The notes below the pieces were generated by a model. That model was not told the DNA's origin. It ran no database searches and was given only the letters and a program-made list of their open reading frames with translations. From JANQHS01 sp965227315 (GTDB taxonomy: Bacteria > Bacteroidota > Bacteroidia > Cytophagales > CCMP332), in assembly GCA_965227315.1 (NCBI GenBank), contig OZ245737.1:2294001-2358000 (forward strand): a stretch of DNA of 64,000 bases, read 5' to 3'. Position numbers and translations under genes: made by a program. Every line of letters starts with the position of its first letter. Position 1 is the first letter of the stretch. Below, one piece after another: positions 16,007 to 24,049 of this stretch.

Positions 16007-17554
16007 CTAAAGTTCCATGACTTCCAATCTTTTGAAAGCAGCACCGAGTCTTGCGATGACTTCATCGGGTCCGAGGATCTCGATGGTTTTCATGAGGTCG
16101 GCTCCCGCAGCCTGACCGGTTAGGCATACCCTCAGTAATTGCATTACCGATCCTACTGAAGATCCCTGCGCGGAAGCACAGCTTTCCAGGGTTTCTTTGA
16201 TGATGTCGGATTGCCATGATCCAAGACCGGATAGTTTCTCGGTAAAATCGCCTAGTATGGCAGCGCTTTTTTCATTCCATTTTTTCCGGATCACTTTTTC
16301 GTCATAGTATTCTGGCCTCTGGAAAAAGAAAATGCCATCGCTAAGGAAGTCTCTTGTGAAAACGGCCCTTTCCTTAAGCAGATCAACGATATCCCCCAGC
16401 TTTTCCTGATCATAGGAAAATCCTCCTTCGTCAAGGTCGCTTTTTAATGCCTGGATCAGGTTTTCATCAGGCTGTTCTCGTAGGTAATGTTGGTTAAACC
16501 ATTTTGCCTTTTCGAAGTCAAATTTGGTTCCGGCTTTCCCCACGCGTTCGATGGTGAAGACGCGTATCAGGTCATCCATCGAGAATATCTCATCGTTGTT
16601 TCCCGGACTCCAGCCCAGCAAAGCGAGGAAATTCACCACGGCCTCGGGAAAGAAACCTCTTTCCCTGAAGCCGGAACTCAATTCTCCGGTTTTTGGATCT
16701 TTCCAATCCAGCGGAAACACGGGAAAACCAAGTTTGTCACCATCCCTTTTGCTGAGTTTGCCGTTTCCGTCCGGCTTAAGAAGCAGGGGTAAATGTGCAA
16801 ATCTTGGTGAGGTATCGGCCCAGCCCAGAAATTCATAGAGAAGCACATGAAGTGGAGCTGAAGGCAGCCACTCTTCACCCCTGATCACGTGGGTGATCCC
16901 CATAAGGTGATCATCAACCACATTGGCAAGATGGTAGGTGGGCATACCATCGGATTTGAGGAGGATCTTGTCATCAAGTGTTTCGGAATGGACCATGACC
17001 CATCCGCGAACCATATCCTCCAGCCTGATCTCTTCTTTCCTCGGTATCTTAATACGTATAACATATGGTTCACCGGATTCCAGCAATTCCTTTACCTCGT
17101 TTTCTGGTAATGTAAGGGAGTTTCTCATGGTCTCCCGGGTCACGGAATTGTATTGAGGGTTCGGGATCCGTGCGGCTTTCAACCTCTCTCTCATTTTTTC
17201 CAATTCCTCGGGAGTATCAAAAGCATAATATGCTTTGCCCGACTCGATGAGCTGATCGGCATACTGACGGTACATGTCTTTTCTTTCCGACTGGCGGTAG
17301 GGTGCATTGTCCCCGGGATTATCCGGCCCTTCGTCGATCTCTATCCCGCACCACTGAAGCGATTCCTTAATGTAATCCTCAGCTCCCTGAACATACCTCG
17401 TCTGATCCGTGTCCTCTATCCGGAGGATCATTTTTCCACCTTGACTTCTCGCAAAAAGGTAGTTGAAAAGTGCTGTTCTTACACCGCCAATATGAAGCGG
17501 ACCTGTTGGACTGGGAGCAAATCTTACCCTGACCTCCCCGTTTGAATTTGCCAT
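16007..17554 (-). CDS. gltX: Glutamyl-tRNA synthetase
   Basis: A 515-residue class I synthetase that charges tRNA-Glu. The N-terminal catalytic domain has the HIGH motif in APSPTGPLHIGG and the KMSKS-type motif KLSKRDG; the C-terminal helical anticodon-binding domain follows. The length is normal. The ATG at 17554 sits only 4 bases after a -7 box, so the mRNA may be leaderless. Downstream genes (15984 and 15806) run in the same direction with small gaps. Confidence 0.96.
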   Translation of the reverse strand: MANSNGEVRVRFAPSPTGPLHIGGVRTALFNYLFARSQGGKMILRIEDTDQTRYVQGAEDYIKESLQWCGIEIDEGPDNPGDNAPYRQSERKDMYRQYADQLIESGKAYYAFDTPEELEKMRERLKAARIPNPQYNSVTRETMRNSLTLPENEVKELLESGEPYVIRIKIPRKEEIRLEDMVRGWVMVHSETLDDKILLKSDGMPTYHLANVVDDHLMGITHVIRGEEWLPSAPLHVLLYEFLGWADTSPRFAHLPLLLKPDGNGKLSKRDGDKLGFPVFPLDWKDPKTGELSSGFRERGFFPEAVVNFLALLGWSPGNNDEIFSMDDLIRVFTIERVGKAGTKFDFEKAKWFNQHYLREQPDENLIQALKSDLDEGGFSYDQEKLGDIVDLLKERAVFTRDFLSDGIFFFQRPEYYDEKVIRKKWNEKSAAILGDFTEKLSGLGSWQSDIIKETLESCASAQGSSVGSVMQLLRVCLTGQAAGADLMKTIEILGPDEVIARLGAAFKRLEVMEL

Positions 17555-17558
17555 GGCG

Positions 17559-17566
17559 CAAAATTA
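17559..17566 (-). promoter_or_regulatory. -7 promoter box TAATTTTG immediately before gltX
   Basis: On the minus strand the order is TAATTTTG, four bases, then the gltX ATG. Transcription would begin at or next to the A of ATG, so the transcript is predicted to be leaderless or nearly so. A TTG at the ideal -33 spacing is not seen; the closest TTG lies 13 bases upstream of the box. Confidence 0.55.
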
Positions 17567-17590
17567 CATAAGCTTATTTCAAAACCCGAT

Positions 17591-17971
17591 TCAGCGCGCT
17601 GCAATACATGATATTTCCACATTCACATCTTTCGGAAGGGTCTTGACGGCAACGGTCTCTCTTGCGGGAGGATCGTTCGGAAAATATTTCCCGTAGATCT
17701 CGTTCACTTCAGCAAAAAGGCTCATGTCAGATAAAAATATGCTGCACTTCAATACATTGGAATAATCCATGTTTGCCTGTTGAAGGATCGCTCCCAGATT
17801 TTTCATGACCAGCTCGGTCTCCTCTACAAGTCCTCCGGACCACAGTTGCCCTGTTTGAGGATCTATGGCAATTTGACCCGAGACGAAAAGCATTCCTGAT
17901 TTTTCCACTGCCTGACTGTAGGGGCCAATTGGCTCGGGTGCATTTTTGGTGAATACTATATTTTTGCTCAT
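17591..17971 (-). CDS. ridA: RidA family reactive imine deaminase
   Basis: A 126-residue YjgF/YER057c/UK114 protein that hydrolyses reactive enamine/imine intermediates released by PLP enzymes. Diagnostic motifs are APEPIGPYSQAV near the N-terminus, LFVSGQIAIDPQTG, NLGAILQQANMDYSNVLK and the C-terminal ARETVAVKTLPKDVNVEISCIAA with the substrate-binding Arg. The reading frame is open further upstream, but the start MSKNIVFTKNAPE at 17971 matches the family. It is divergent from the gene at 18000, with only 28 bases between start codons. Confidence 0.94.
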   Translation of the reverse strand: MSKNIVFTKNAPEPIGPYSQAVEKSGMLFVSGQIAIDPQTGQLWSGGLVEETELVMKNLGAILQQANMDYSNVLKCSIFLSDMSLFAEVNEIYGKYFPNDPPARETVAVKTLPKDVNVEISCIAAR

Positions 17972-17999
17972 CTGAATTTTTTCCCGAAAATAGTGCAAA

Positions 18000-18671
18000 A
18001 TGAAGATCGGAATATTTGGTAGCCAGGGTGCAAAAGCGGATTTGGAATCCATAGAGGGATTCAAGGGCCAGGTCACTGAATATTTGGATCCGGAAACCCT
18101 GATAAAGGATCTTCCGTCCCTGGATCTGTTGTTCGTTTTCAACCCATTGCCCTATTCAGGACTCGAGTTGGACAGCTTAAGCAAATTTAAGGGTATGATC
18201 GGTTTGAATTCGATCCATGGCTCGGCCCTTTCGCAGATGCTGGAATGGGGAAGGCTTCCTTTTCCAACCTTTTCATTTGTTGGTCTTAACGGTTTTTTGA
18301 ATAGGCATGAATGGGAGCTGGGTTTGCCATTCGAGGAGGAAGGAGAAATGATCCTGAAAGCTTTTCAAAAGGCGGGGATCTCGGCAAATCCGGTCAAGGA
18401 CAGGGCAGGTCTCGCCTCCGCACGTGTGGTCGGGATGATCATCAACGAAGCTTTTTTTACGGTTATGGAAGGTACTTCGGAAAAGGAGGATATCGACACG
18501 GCCATGAAACTAGGAACCAACTATCCCTTTGGACCATTTGAAATGGTCGAGAAAGCCGGTGTTCAAAACATCCTTGCCCTGATGGAAAACCTCTACGAAG
18601 AAAACAAGGATGACAGGTACAAACCCTGTCCCCTTCTGAGGGAAGAAGCACTCAAGGCTTCCATATCCTGA
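18000..18671 (+). CDS. Stand-alone 3-hydroxyacyl-CoA dehydrogenase C-terminal domain protein
   Basis: A 223-residue protein. Its C-terminal half (about 130-215) matches the helical substrate domain of 3-hydroxyacyl-CoA dehydrogenases: VGMIINEAFFTVMEGTSEKE followed by IDTAMKLGTNYPFGPFEMVE. The N-terminal half is much shorter than a normal NAD-binding domain. It starts MKIGIFGSQGAK, has no full GxGxxG pattern and is missing the catalytic Ser/His region seen in complete enzymes. Catalytic activity is therefore doubtful. It abuts the convergent glmS gene. Confidence 0.72.
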   Translation: MKIGIFGSQGAKADLESIEGFKGQVTEYLDPETLIKDLPSLDLLFVFNPLPYSGLELDSLSKFKGMIGLNSIHGSALSQMLEWGRLPFPTFSFVGLNGFLNRHEWELGLPFEEEGEMILKAFQKAGISANPVKDRAGLASARVVGMIINEAFFTVMEGTSEKEDIDTAMKLGTNYPFGPFEMVEKAGVQNILALMENLYEENKDDRYKPCPLLREEALKASIS

Positions 18672-20507
18672 TCATTCTACAGTGACCGATTTGGCCAGAT
18701 TCCTCGGCTGATCAACATTGGTTCCTCTCAGTACTGCAATATGATAGCTCAAAAGTTGTAGCGGGACAACGGAGACTATTGGCATCAACGCTTCATGTAC
18801 ATGTGGAACCTCAATGGTATGATCCGCGATCTTTTTGATCTCCTGATCTCCTTCCGTCACTATTGCGATGACAATACCCTTTCTAGCCTTTACTTCCTGA
18901 ATATTACTCAGGATCTTTTCATAGGAAGAGTCCCTCGTAGCGATGAAGACCACCGGCATTTCCTCATCGATCAATGCGATCGGTCCATGTTTCATCTCCG
19001 CAGCGGGATACCCTTCGGCATGGATGTACGAGATCTCTTTCAGTTTCAATGCACCCTCGAGTGCAACGGGGAAATTGTATCCTCTTCCGAGATAAAGGAA
19101 GTTCCGGGAATCCTTGAATTGCGCCGCGAGTTTTTGGATATAACCATCATTTTCAAGGACCCTGGTGATCTTCCCGGGGATGGACTCCAGATCCGCCAGG
19201 ATCTCCTGGAAGGTTCTTTGCTTTACAGTTCCCTTGGCTTTGGCCACCATCATGGCCATAAGCGTAAGCACGGTGATCTGTGTGGTAAATGCCTTGGTAC
19301 TGGCCACTCCTATTTCAGGTCCGGCATGTGTGTAAGCTCCTTCATGGGTAAGCCTTGCGATGGAGGAACCTACCACATTGCAAACCCCGAAGATGATCGC
19401 TCCCTTTTGCTTCGCGAGCTCCATGGCAGCAAGCGTATCTGCGGTTTCGCCCGATTGTGAAATGGCAATGACCACATCTCCCTCCTTGATCACGGGATTC
19501 CTATATCTGAACTCGGAAGCATATTCTACTTCAACCGGGATCCTTGCAAATTCTTCAAAAAGGTATTCCGCCACAAGACCCGCATGCCAGGAGGTACCAC
19601 AGCCCAGAATGATGATCCGGTCGGCCTGAACAAACTTGTTAAAGTACTCTCTGATGCCGCCCAGAGCCACAGTACCGGTATCGAGTTTTAATCTTCCCCT
19701 CAGGCTGTCCCTGATCGATTTTGGCTGCTCGAAGATCTCTTTGAGCATGAAATGATCGAATCCGCCCTTTTCGATGGATTCAAGGGCCATTTCAATCTCA
19801 TGAATCGTGGGGTTTTTTTCTACATCCTCGGCGTTTTTGATGTTGAGCTTTCCATCCTTGATGCTGGCTATCTCAAAATCGTTCATATAGACCACTCTGT
19901 TGGTATATTCCACTATGGGTGTCGCATCTGAGGCGAAGAAGAATTCTTCGTCACCCACCCCGATCACCAGGGGACTACCTTTTCTGGCGGCGATCATTTG
20001 ATTCGGAAACTCCCTACTGATCACCACGATGGCATATGCGCCAACCACCTCGTTCAGGGCCAGGCGAACGGCTTCCTCCAGAGGACAGGCATTGGCCTCC
20101 TGTATGTATTCGATAAAGGTGATGAAAACCTCGGAGTCGGTTTCGGATTTGAATTCGTAACCCTTTGATTCCAGTTCGGTTTTCAGAGATGCATAATTTT
20201 CGATGATCCCATTATGGATGATCGCATGCTTGTTGGTGGATGAAAAATGAGGATGGGCATTGATATCATTGGGCTCTCCATGCGTGGCCCATCTGGTATG
20301 GCCCATGCCCATCGTTCCTTTGAGTTCCTTGTCCTGCAGGAAATCCTCAAGTTCCTTTACCTTGCCCTTTTTCTTATAGACGTCCAGATCGCCATTGAGA
20401 ATGGCGACTCCGGCACTGTCATAACCTCTGTATTCGAGCCTTTGAAGGCCTTTAATGATTATTGGATAAGCTTCTTTCTTCCCGATATATGCTACAATTC
20501 CACACAT
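18672..20507 (-). CDS. glmS: Glutamine-fructose-6-phosphate aminotransferase (isomerizing)
   Basis: A 611-residue enzyme making glucosamine-6-phosphate from fructose-6-phosphate and glutamine, the first step to UDP-GlcNAc for peptidoglycan and LPS. The N-terminal glutaminase domain begins with the catalytic Cys2 (MCGIVAYIG) and has RWATHGEP and GIIENY motifs. Two SIS domains follow (GCGTSWHAG, SQSGETADT, STKAFTTQ), and the C-terminus ends NLAKSVTVE as usual. Full length. The DUF4270 gene lies immediately upstream with an 11-base gap between its stop and this start. Confidence 0.97.
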   Translation of the reverse strand: MCGIVAYIGKKEAYPIIIKGLQRLEYRGYDSAGVAILNGDLDVYKKKGKVKELEDFLQDKELKGTMGMGHTRWATHGEPNDINAHPHFSSTNKHAIIHNGIIENYASLKTELESKGYEFKSETDSEVFITFIEYIQEANACPLEEAVRLALNEVVGAYAIVVISREFPNQMIAARKGSPLVIGVGDEEFFFASDATPIVEYTNRVVYMNDFEIASIKDGKLNIKNAEDVEKNPTIHEIEMALESIEKGGFDHFMLKEIFEQPKSIRDSLRGRLKLDTGTVALGGIREYFNKFVQADRIIILGCGTSWHAGLVAEYLFEEFARIPVEVEYASEFRYRNPVIKEGDVVIAISQSGETADTLAAMELAKQKGAIIFGVCNVVGSSIARLTHEGAYTHAGPEIGVASTKAFTTQITVLTLMAMMVAKAKGTVKQRTFQEILADLESIPGKITRVLENDGYIQKLAAQFKDSRNFLYLGRGYNFPVALEGALKLKEISYIHAEGYPAAEMKHGPIALIDEEMPVVFIATRDSSYEKILSNIQEVKARKGIVIAIVTEGDQEIKKIADHTIEVPHVHEALMPIVSVVPLQLLSYHIAVLRGTNVDQPRNLAKSVTVE

Positions 20508-20517
20508 TGTTCAATCG

Positions 20518-21861
20518 CTAGTTAACTGGTATATAATATACAAGGAGTCTCATTGGTGTAGTGGAGGCGTTTGGTCCGTTAAAAATCAGCTGGTTCACTG
20601 ATGATGCATTCACCGGAGGCACAAAAATGTAACCGCTTTTTTCAACTCTTCCTTCGATCAAAGACTGAAAATATCCTGTAATATCGATCAGGTAATCATT
20701 TTCATTTTTAATTGCTATGCCTATCTCATTGAAGGCTCCTGCCCCCCAGTCCAAAATATTCTGGTTTGAGTCGGCTCTGAACATAAAAAGTGTCTCCGGA
20801 GGATCATAGTATGGGATATCATTGTCAATACTGGTAATGATGATCTCCGCACGGTTGACAATGATATTTTCGTACTGGTCCTGGAAATCATCGATATTGG
20901 GAATTTCCAGATAGGTCAGCAGCCCGCTTCCGGCCTGTACATAGCCCTGTTCCATGGTTGTCTCATTTGGAACCCGCACATCTCCTTCTTTCAGGAAGGA
21001 TAGCTCCATCGGTCTTTCGGAAATGATCTCATTGAATCCGGCCCCATCCTGATTGATACCAAAACGATAACTGTCGAGTATGGTGTCAGGGTCCTGACCT
21101 GAGTCGGAAGAGTCTATAAAATGATAATAGTAGTATAGTCCTGTTTGGCTTGAATTGCTTCCAATCACTGGTGAGAAGCCTGCAACAGAATTCTCAGCAA
21201 AATTGGTGATCAGGGCCAGACCTTTGAAATATTCGACGAATTGTTCGTCGGCTGTAAAAAAGGTCGAAGAAAAATCCTGGTCGTTCTGTACCTTATCTGT
21301 AAACTCCAGGCCAAGTTCATTCAGATGTATCCGCAGTCTTTTTTTGCGCAGGTCATCGGCAGTATAGGTAACAGTGGCCAATGGTTCCTTATAGTAATCG
21401 GCATTGTCAAAGGAGTAATAGGTTGAATCGACGCTGAGTGTTTGTTTCAGACGGTGAACGCCCATCGATATGATCCCGTCTTCCGCTCCGTAATGGTAGA
21501 AGGCATCGAGTACGAGAACCATCGAATCGTAGTTAGCATCGGCCCCTGGTGCAAAGAGGTTGTTCAGGACCACCTGGAAAAAACTGTTGCAACTCACCCT
21601 TCCGTAGGCATTATTCTGAAAATCCCCGACCAGGTAATTGACAGGGAAAGAACTGTTTACAGAATCCCTCAAAAAAGTAGAAGAACTGATCTCAAAGGAG
21701 TCGGTGAAAACAACCGTATAGTCGTCATTCCTGTCCAGGGTGGACGAACTGATATTATCTCCTCTTCCCTGACAGGAATAAAGAAAAATGGCTGGCAACA
21801 CAATTGCAGCCAGCCTATTCAGAATATTAAACGTACTTCCGGTTTTAGCCGGCCAATTCAT
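20518..21861 (-). CDS. DUF4270 family lipoprotein
   Basis: A 447-residue predicted lipoprotein with signal sequence NILNRLAAIVLPAIFLYSC and Cys as the lipidation site. The remainder is a beta-rich body with the DUF4270 layout, including the early FTDSFEISSSTFLRDSV and YLVGDFQNNAYGRV segments and a late EIGIAIKNENDYLIDIT. The ATG at 21861 was chosen because it opens a clean lipoprotein signal; the longer frame upstream only overlaps the previous gene. The start overlaps the end of the GT5-like gene by 17 bases. DUF4270 proteins are surface-type lipoproteins of unknown role; this neighbourhood with a GT5-like gene and panC recurs in Bacteroidota. Confidence 0.83.
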   Translation of the reverse strand: MNWPAKTGSTFNILNRLAAIVLPAIFLYSCQGRGDNISSSTLDRNDDYTVVFTDSFEISSSTFLRDSVNSSFPVNYLVGDFQNNAYGRVSCNSFFQVVLNNLFAPGADANYDSMVLVLDAFYHYGAEDGIISMGVHRLKQTLSVDSTYYSFDNADYYKEPLATVTYTADDLRKKRLRIHLNELGLEFTDKVQNDQDFSSTFFTADEQFVEYFKGLALITNFAENSVAGFSPVIGSNSSQTGLYYYYHFIDSSDSGQDPDTILDSYRFGINQDGAGFNEIISERPMELSFLKEGDVRVPNETTMEQGYVQAGSGLLTYLEIPNIDDFQDQYENIIVNRAEIIITSIDNDIPYYDPPETLFMFRADSNQNILDWGAGAFNEIGIAIKNENDYLIDITGYFQSLIEGRVEKSGYIFVPPVNASSVNQLIFNGPNASTTPMRLLVYYIPVN

Positions 21862-22663
21862 TGTATAATTCGAGGTGGGAGTCGATGAGATCATCCCCTG
21901 ATTCAATTGTCTGGACCTTTTTATCATTTTCAAGATCTTCCATGATCTTTTTCATTCCTGCTTCATCCAGATCCTCTAATTGAACGACCTTGTCGGCATA
22001 GTTTGCGGCAACCTTGATGAATCCACTGAAGTCCACTGATTTCAAGGGGCTCAGCAGGGTTTCATCAATGTCCATCATCTTGGCTTTTTCGAGCAGGTCT
22101 TCTCCGAATTTATGGTCGAAGAAACTGTCGTAAACCGAAAAGATGGTTTTGGCATTTTTGAAGATCGGGTCGTTCTTATATGTTGTTTTCATATAAAGAG
22201 GAATCAACGCTGTCATCCAATCATGGCAATGAACGATGTCCGGAGCCCATCCGAGCTTTTTCACTGTTTCCAGTACTCCTTTGCAAAAGAATACCGCCCT
22301 GTCGCCATTATCTGGATAAAAATTGTTGTCCTGGTCATAGAAAACGCTCTTCCTGTGAAAATAGTCTTCGTTGTCAATGAAATAGACCTGCATTTTAGCA
22401 TTTGGAATGGAAGCAACCTTGATCACCAAAGGTTTCTCTTCATTTCCGATTGGAATATTGATCCCGGAAAGCCTTACAACCTCATGCAATCTGTTTTTCC
22501 TCTCGTTGATCAAACCGAACCTTGGTACCAAGATCCTGATTTCCATACCTCTCTCCTGCATTCCCTGCGGAAGTTTCCTTACGAAATCTGCTACTTTGGA
22601 AGTCTGAAGAAATGGATTGATCTCTGAAGAAGCGTATAATATCCTTAACCTTTGATTTGCCAT
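21845..22663 (-). CDS. Truncated glycogen/starch synthase-like protein (GT5 N-terminal domain only)
   Basis: A 272-residue protein matching only the N-terminal Rossmann half of glycogen synthase: RILYASSEINPF at the start, and PDIVHCHDWMTALIPLYMK in the middle. The C-terminal glycosyltransferase half with the catalytic Glu and nucleotide-sugar sites is absent. The ADP-glucose-binding KTGGL loop reads QTSKV instead (residues 20-24). It is therefore unlikely to be a glycogen synthase and may be a regulatory or carbohydrate-binding relative. It has its own promoter, is divergent from panC, and is followed by DUF4270 and glmS on the same strand. Confidence 0.78.
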   Translation of the reverse strand: MANQRLRILYASSEINPFLQTSKVADFVRKLPQGMQERGMEIRILVPRFGLINERKNRLHEVVRLSGINIPIGNEEKPLVIKVASIPNAKMQVYFIDNEDYFHRKSVFYDQDNNFYPDNGDRAVFFCKGVLETVKKLGWAPDIVHCHDWMTALIPLYMKTTYKNDPIFKNAKTIFSVYDSFFDHKFGEDLLEKAKMMDIDETLLSPLKSVDFSGFIKVAANYADKVVQLEDLDEAGMKKIMEDLENDKKVQTIESGDDLIDSHLELYNELAG

Positions 22664-22695
22664 ATGATATGGGAGTTAAATTTGGAAATGGCGTA

Positions 22696-22726
22696 CAAAA
22701 TTACGGATTTATTTCCTTTTTCTCAA
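22696..22726 (-). promoter_or_regulatory. Promoter TTG-N20-TAATTTTG for the GT5-like gene
   Basis: Minus-strand TTG (22724-22726) and TAATTTTG (22696-22703) are 20 bases apart, a close match to the phylum consensus. The transcript would start about 27 bases before the ATG at 22663. Confidence 0.65.
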
Positions 22727-22763
22727 TATTTGGGCCAATATCCATTAACCCGTTTCCGTATCC

Positions 22764-23615
22764 GTGGAGTTGATTAAGGACCCAAATTCAATGTTCCAAA
22801 GCAGCCTCAATTACAAGGCTGACAATAAGTCGATTGGGTTTGTGCCCACCATGGGTGCTTTGCATAAGGGCCACCTTTCACTTGTCAGGAAGGCTATGGA
22901 CGAAAATGATATTGTGGTGACGAGCATATTCGTCAACCCCATCCAGTTCAATGATCCCGGAGATTACGAAAACTACCCGAATACCATGGAGAGGGATTTG
23001 GCACTTTTGGAAGATCTGGGCTGTGATATGGTATTCAGCCCTACGCGGGAATCTTTTTATCAGGAACAACCCAAATCAAGTTTTGCATTCGGAAACCTTG
23101 ACCAAGTAATGGAGGGGGCGAACAGGCCAGGACATTTCAACGGGGTGGCCATTGTTGTATCCAAGCTCTTTCATACGGTTCTTCCCAATCGGGCATACTT
23201 TGGTCTAAAGGATCTCCAGCAGTTTTTGGTGGTGGAAAGACTGAATAGAGACCTGGGCTTCGGGATCGAGATCATCGGATGTCCTACCATCAGGGAAGAG
23301 TCGGGCCTGGCTTTTTCATCCAGAAACCTGAGGCTGAGCAAAAAAGGACTCGAAAATGGGCTGATCCTTTCAAGAGCCATAAGTCTGGTTGTTCAGGAGA
23401 TTCTTGAAGGAAAGAGTGTTAAAGAAGCATTGACCCATGCGAGAGAACTGGTAGCACAGAACAATGATGTCAGCTTGGAATATCTTGAAATAGGTGATAT
23501 GGTAGATCTTTCTCCTGTTTCGCAGTTCAAGAATGCGAGCCGATATGCTGTTTGCGGTGCCATTTGGGTGGAAGATGTAAGGTTGATCGATAATCAGATC
23601 TTTGAGTTGCCCTAA
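22764..23615 (+). CDS. panC: Pantothenate synthetase
   Basis: A 283-residue enzyme joining pantoate and beta-alanine with ATP to give pantothenate. Motifs are VPTMGALHKGHLSLV (the HIGH-like ATP site), VTSIFVNPIQFNDPGDYENYP, GHFNGVAIVVSKLF, and ESGLAFSSRNLRLS near the KMSKS-like position. The start is GTG at 22764; no ATG lies nearby in frame at the expected place. panD, which provides beta-alanine, follows after 81 bases under its own promoter. Confidence 0.95.
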   Translation: MELIKDPNSMFQSSLNYKADNKSIGFVPTMGALHKGHLSLVRKAMDENDIVVTSIFVNPIQFNDPGDYENYPNTMERDLALLEDLGCDMVFSPTRESFYQEQPKSSFAFGNLDQVMEGANRPGHFNGVAIVVSKLFHTVLPNRAYFGLKDLQQFLVVERLNRDLGFGIEIIGCPTIREESGLAFSSRNLRLSKKGLENGLILSRAISLVVQEILEGKSVKEALTHARELVAQNNDVSLEYLEIGDMVDLSPVSQFKNASRYAVCGAIWVEDVRLIDNQIFELP

Positions 23616-23638
23616 ACGCTTTTTGAGATTAAAGCGTT
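23615..23638 (+). terminator. Hairpin directly after panC
   Basis: AACGCTTT (23615-23622) pairs perfectly with AAAGCGTT (23631-23638). It starts at the last base of the panC stop codon. The following tract is only ATTTG, so termination may be partial. Confidence 0.5.
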
Positions 23639-23640
23639 AT

Positions 23641-23674
23641 TTGCCTAAAGCCATGTAAAGGTTTTATAATTTTG
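23641..23674 (+). promoter_or_regulatory. Promoter of panD (TTG-N23-TAATTTTG)
   Basis: TTG at 23641-23643 and TAATTTTG at 23667-23674 are 23 bases apart, the long end of the usual range. The panD ATG is 22 bases beyond the -7 box. Confidence 0.55.
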
Positions 23675-23696
23675 CAGGCTTTAAGCCTTTTCGGCC

Positions 23697-24044
23697 ATGC
23701 ATATCGAAGTACTAAAATCCAAAATCCACAGAGTGAAGGTCACCAATGCTGAACTGCATTATGTGGGCAGCATTTCCCTGGATCCGCTTTTGATGGAAGC
23801 CGCGGACATCTACGAAAATGAAAAGGTCCAGGTGGTAAATCTGAACAACGGCGAGAGGCTGGAAACCTATGTGATCACAGGAGAAAGAGGTACGGGTGAG
23901 GTTTCTCTGAATGGCCCGGCTGCCAGGAAGGTCCAGGTTGGAGATATTGTGATCGTCATTTCCTATTGCGCTATTGATAAGTCAGAAGTACAGCAGCACA
24001 AGCCCATTTTGGTATTTCCCGATCCTGACAATAAAGTGAGCTAG
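23697..24044 (+). CDS. panD: Aspartate 1-decarboxylase proenzyme
   Basis: A 115-residue pyruvoyl enzyme that makes beta-alanine from aspartate for pantothenate. The self-cleavage Gly-Ser is visible in YVGSISLDP (Gly24-Ser25), from which Ser becomes the pyruvoyl group. Other conserved parts are VTNAELHYVGSI, VVNLNNGERLETY, TGEVSLNGPAARKVQVGD and ISYCAI. Normal length. It pairs functionally with panC upstream. Confidence 0.96.
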   Translation: MHIEVLKSKIHRVKVTNAELHYVGSISLDPLLMEAADIYENEKVQVVNLNNGERLETYVITGERGTGEVSLNGPAARKVQVGDIVIVISYCAIDKSEVQQHKPILVFPDPDNKVS

Positions 24045-24049
24045 TACGC

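Noticed and set aside
17972..18142. Upstream extension of the ridA frame
   Set aside because: The extra 57 codons lie antisense over the divergent gene at 18000 and do not match the family N-terminus.
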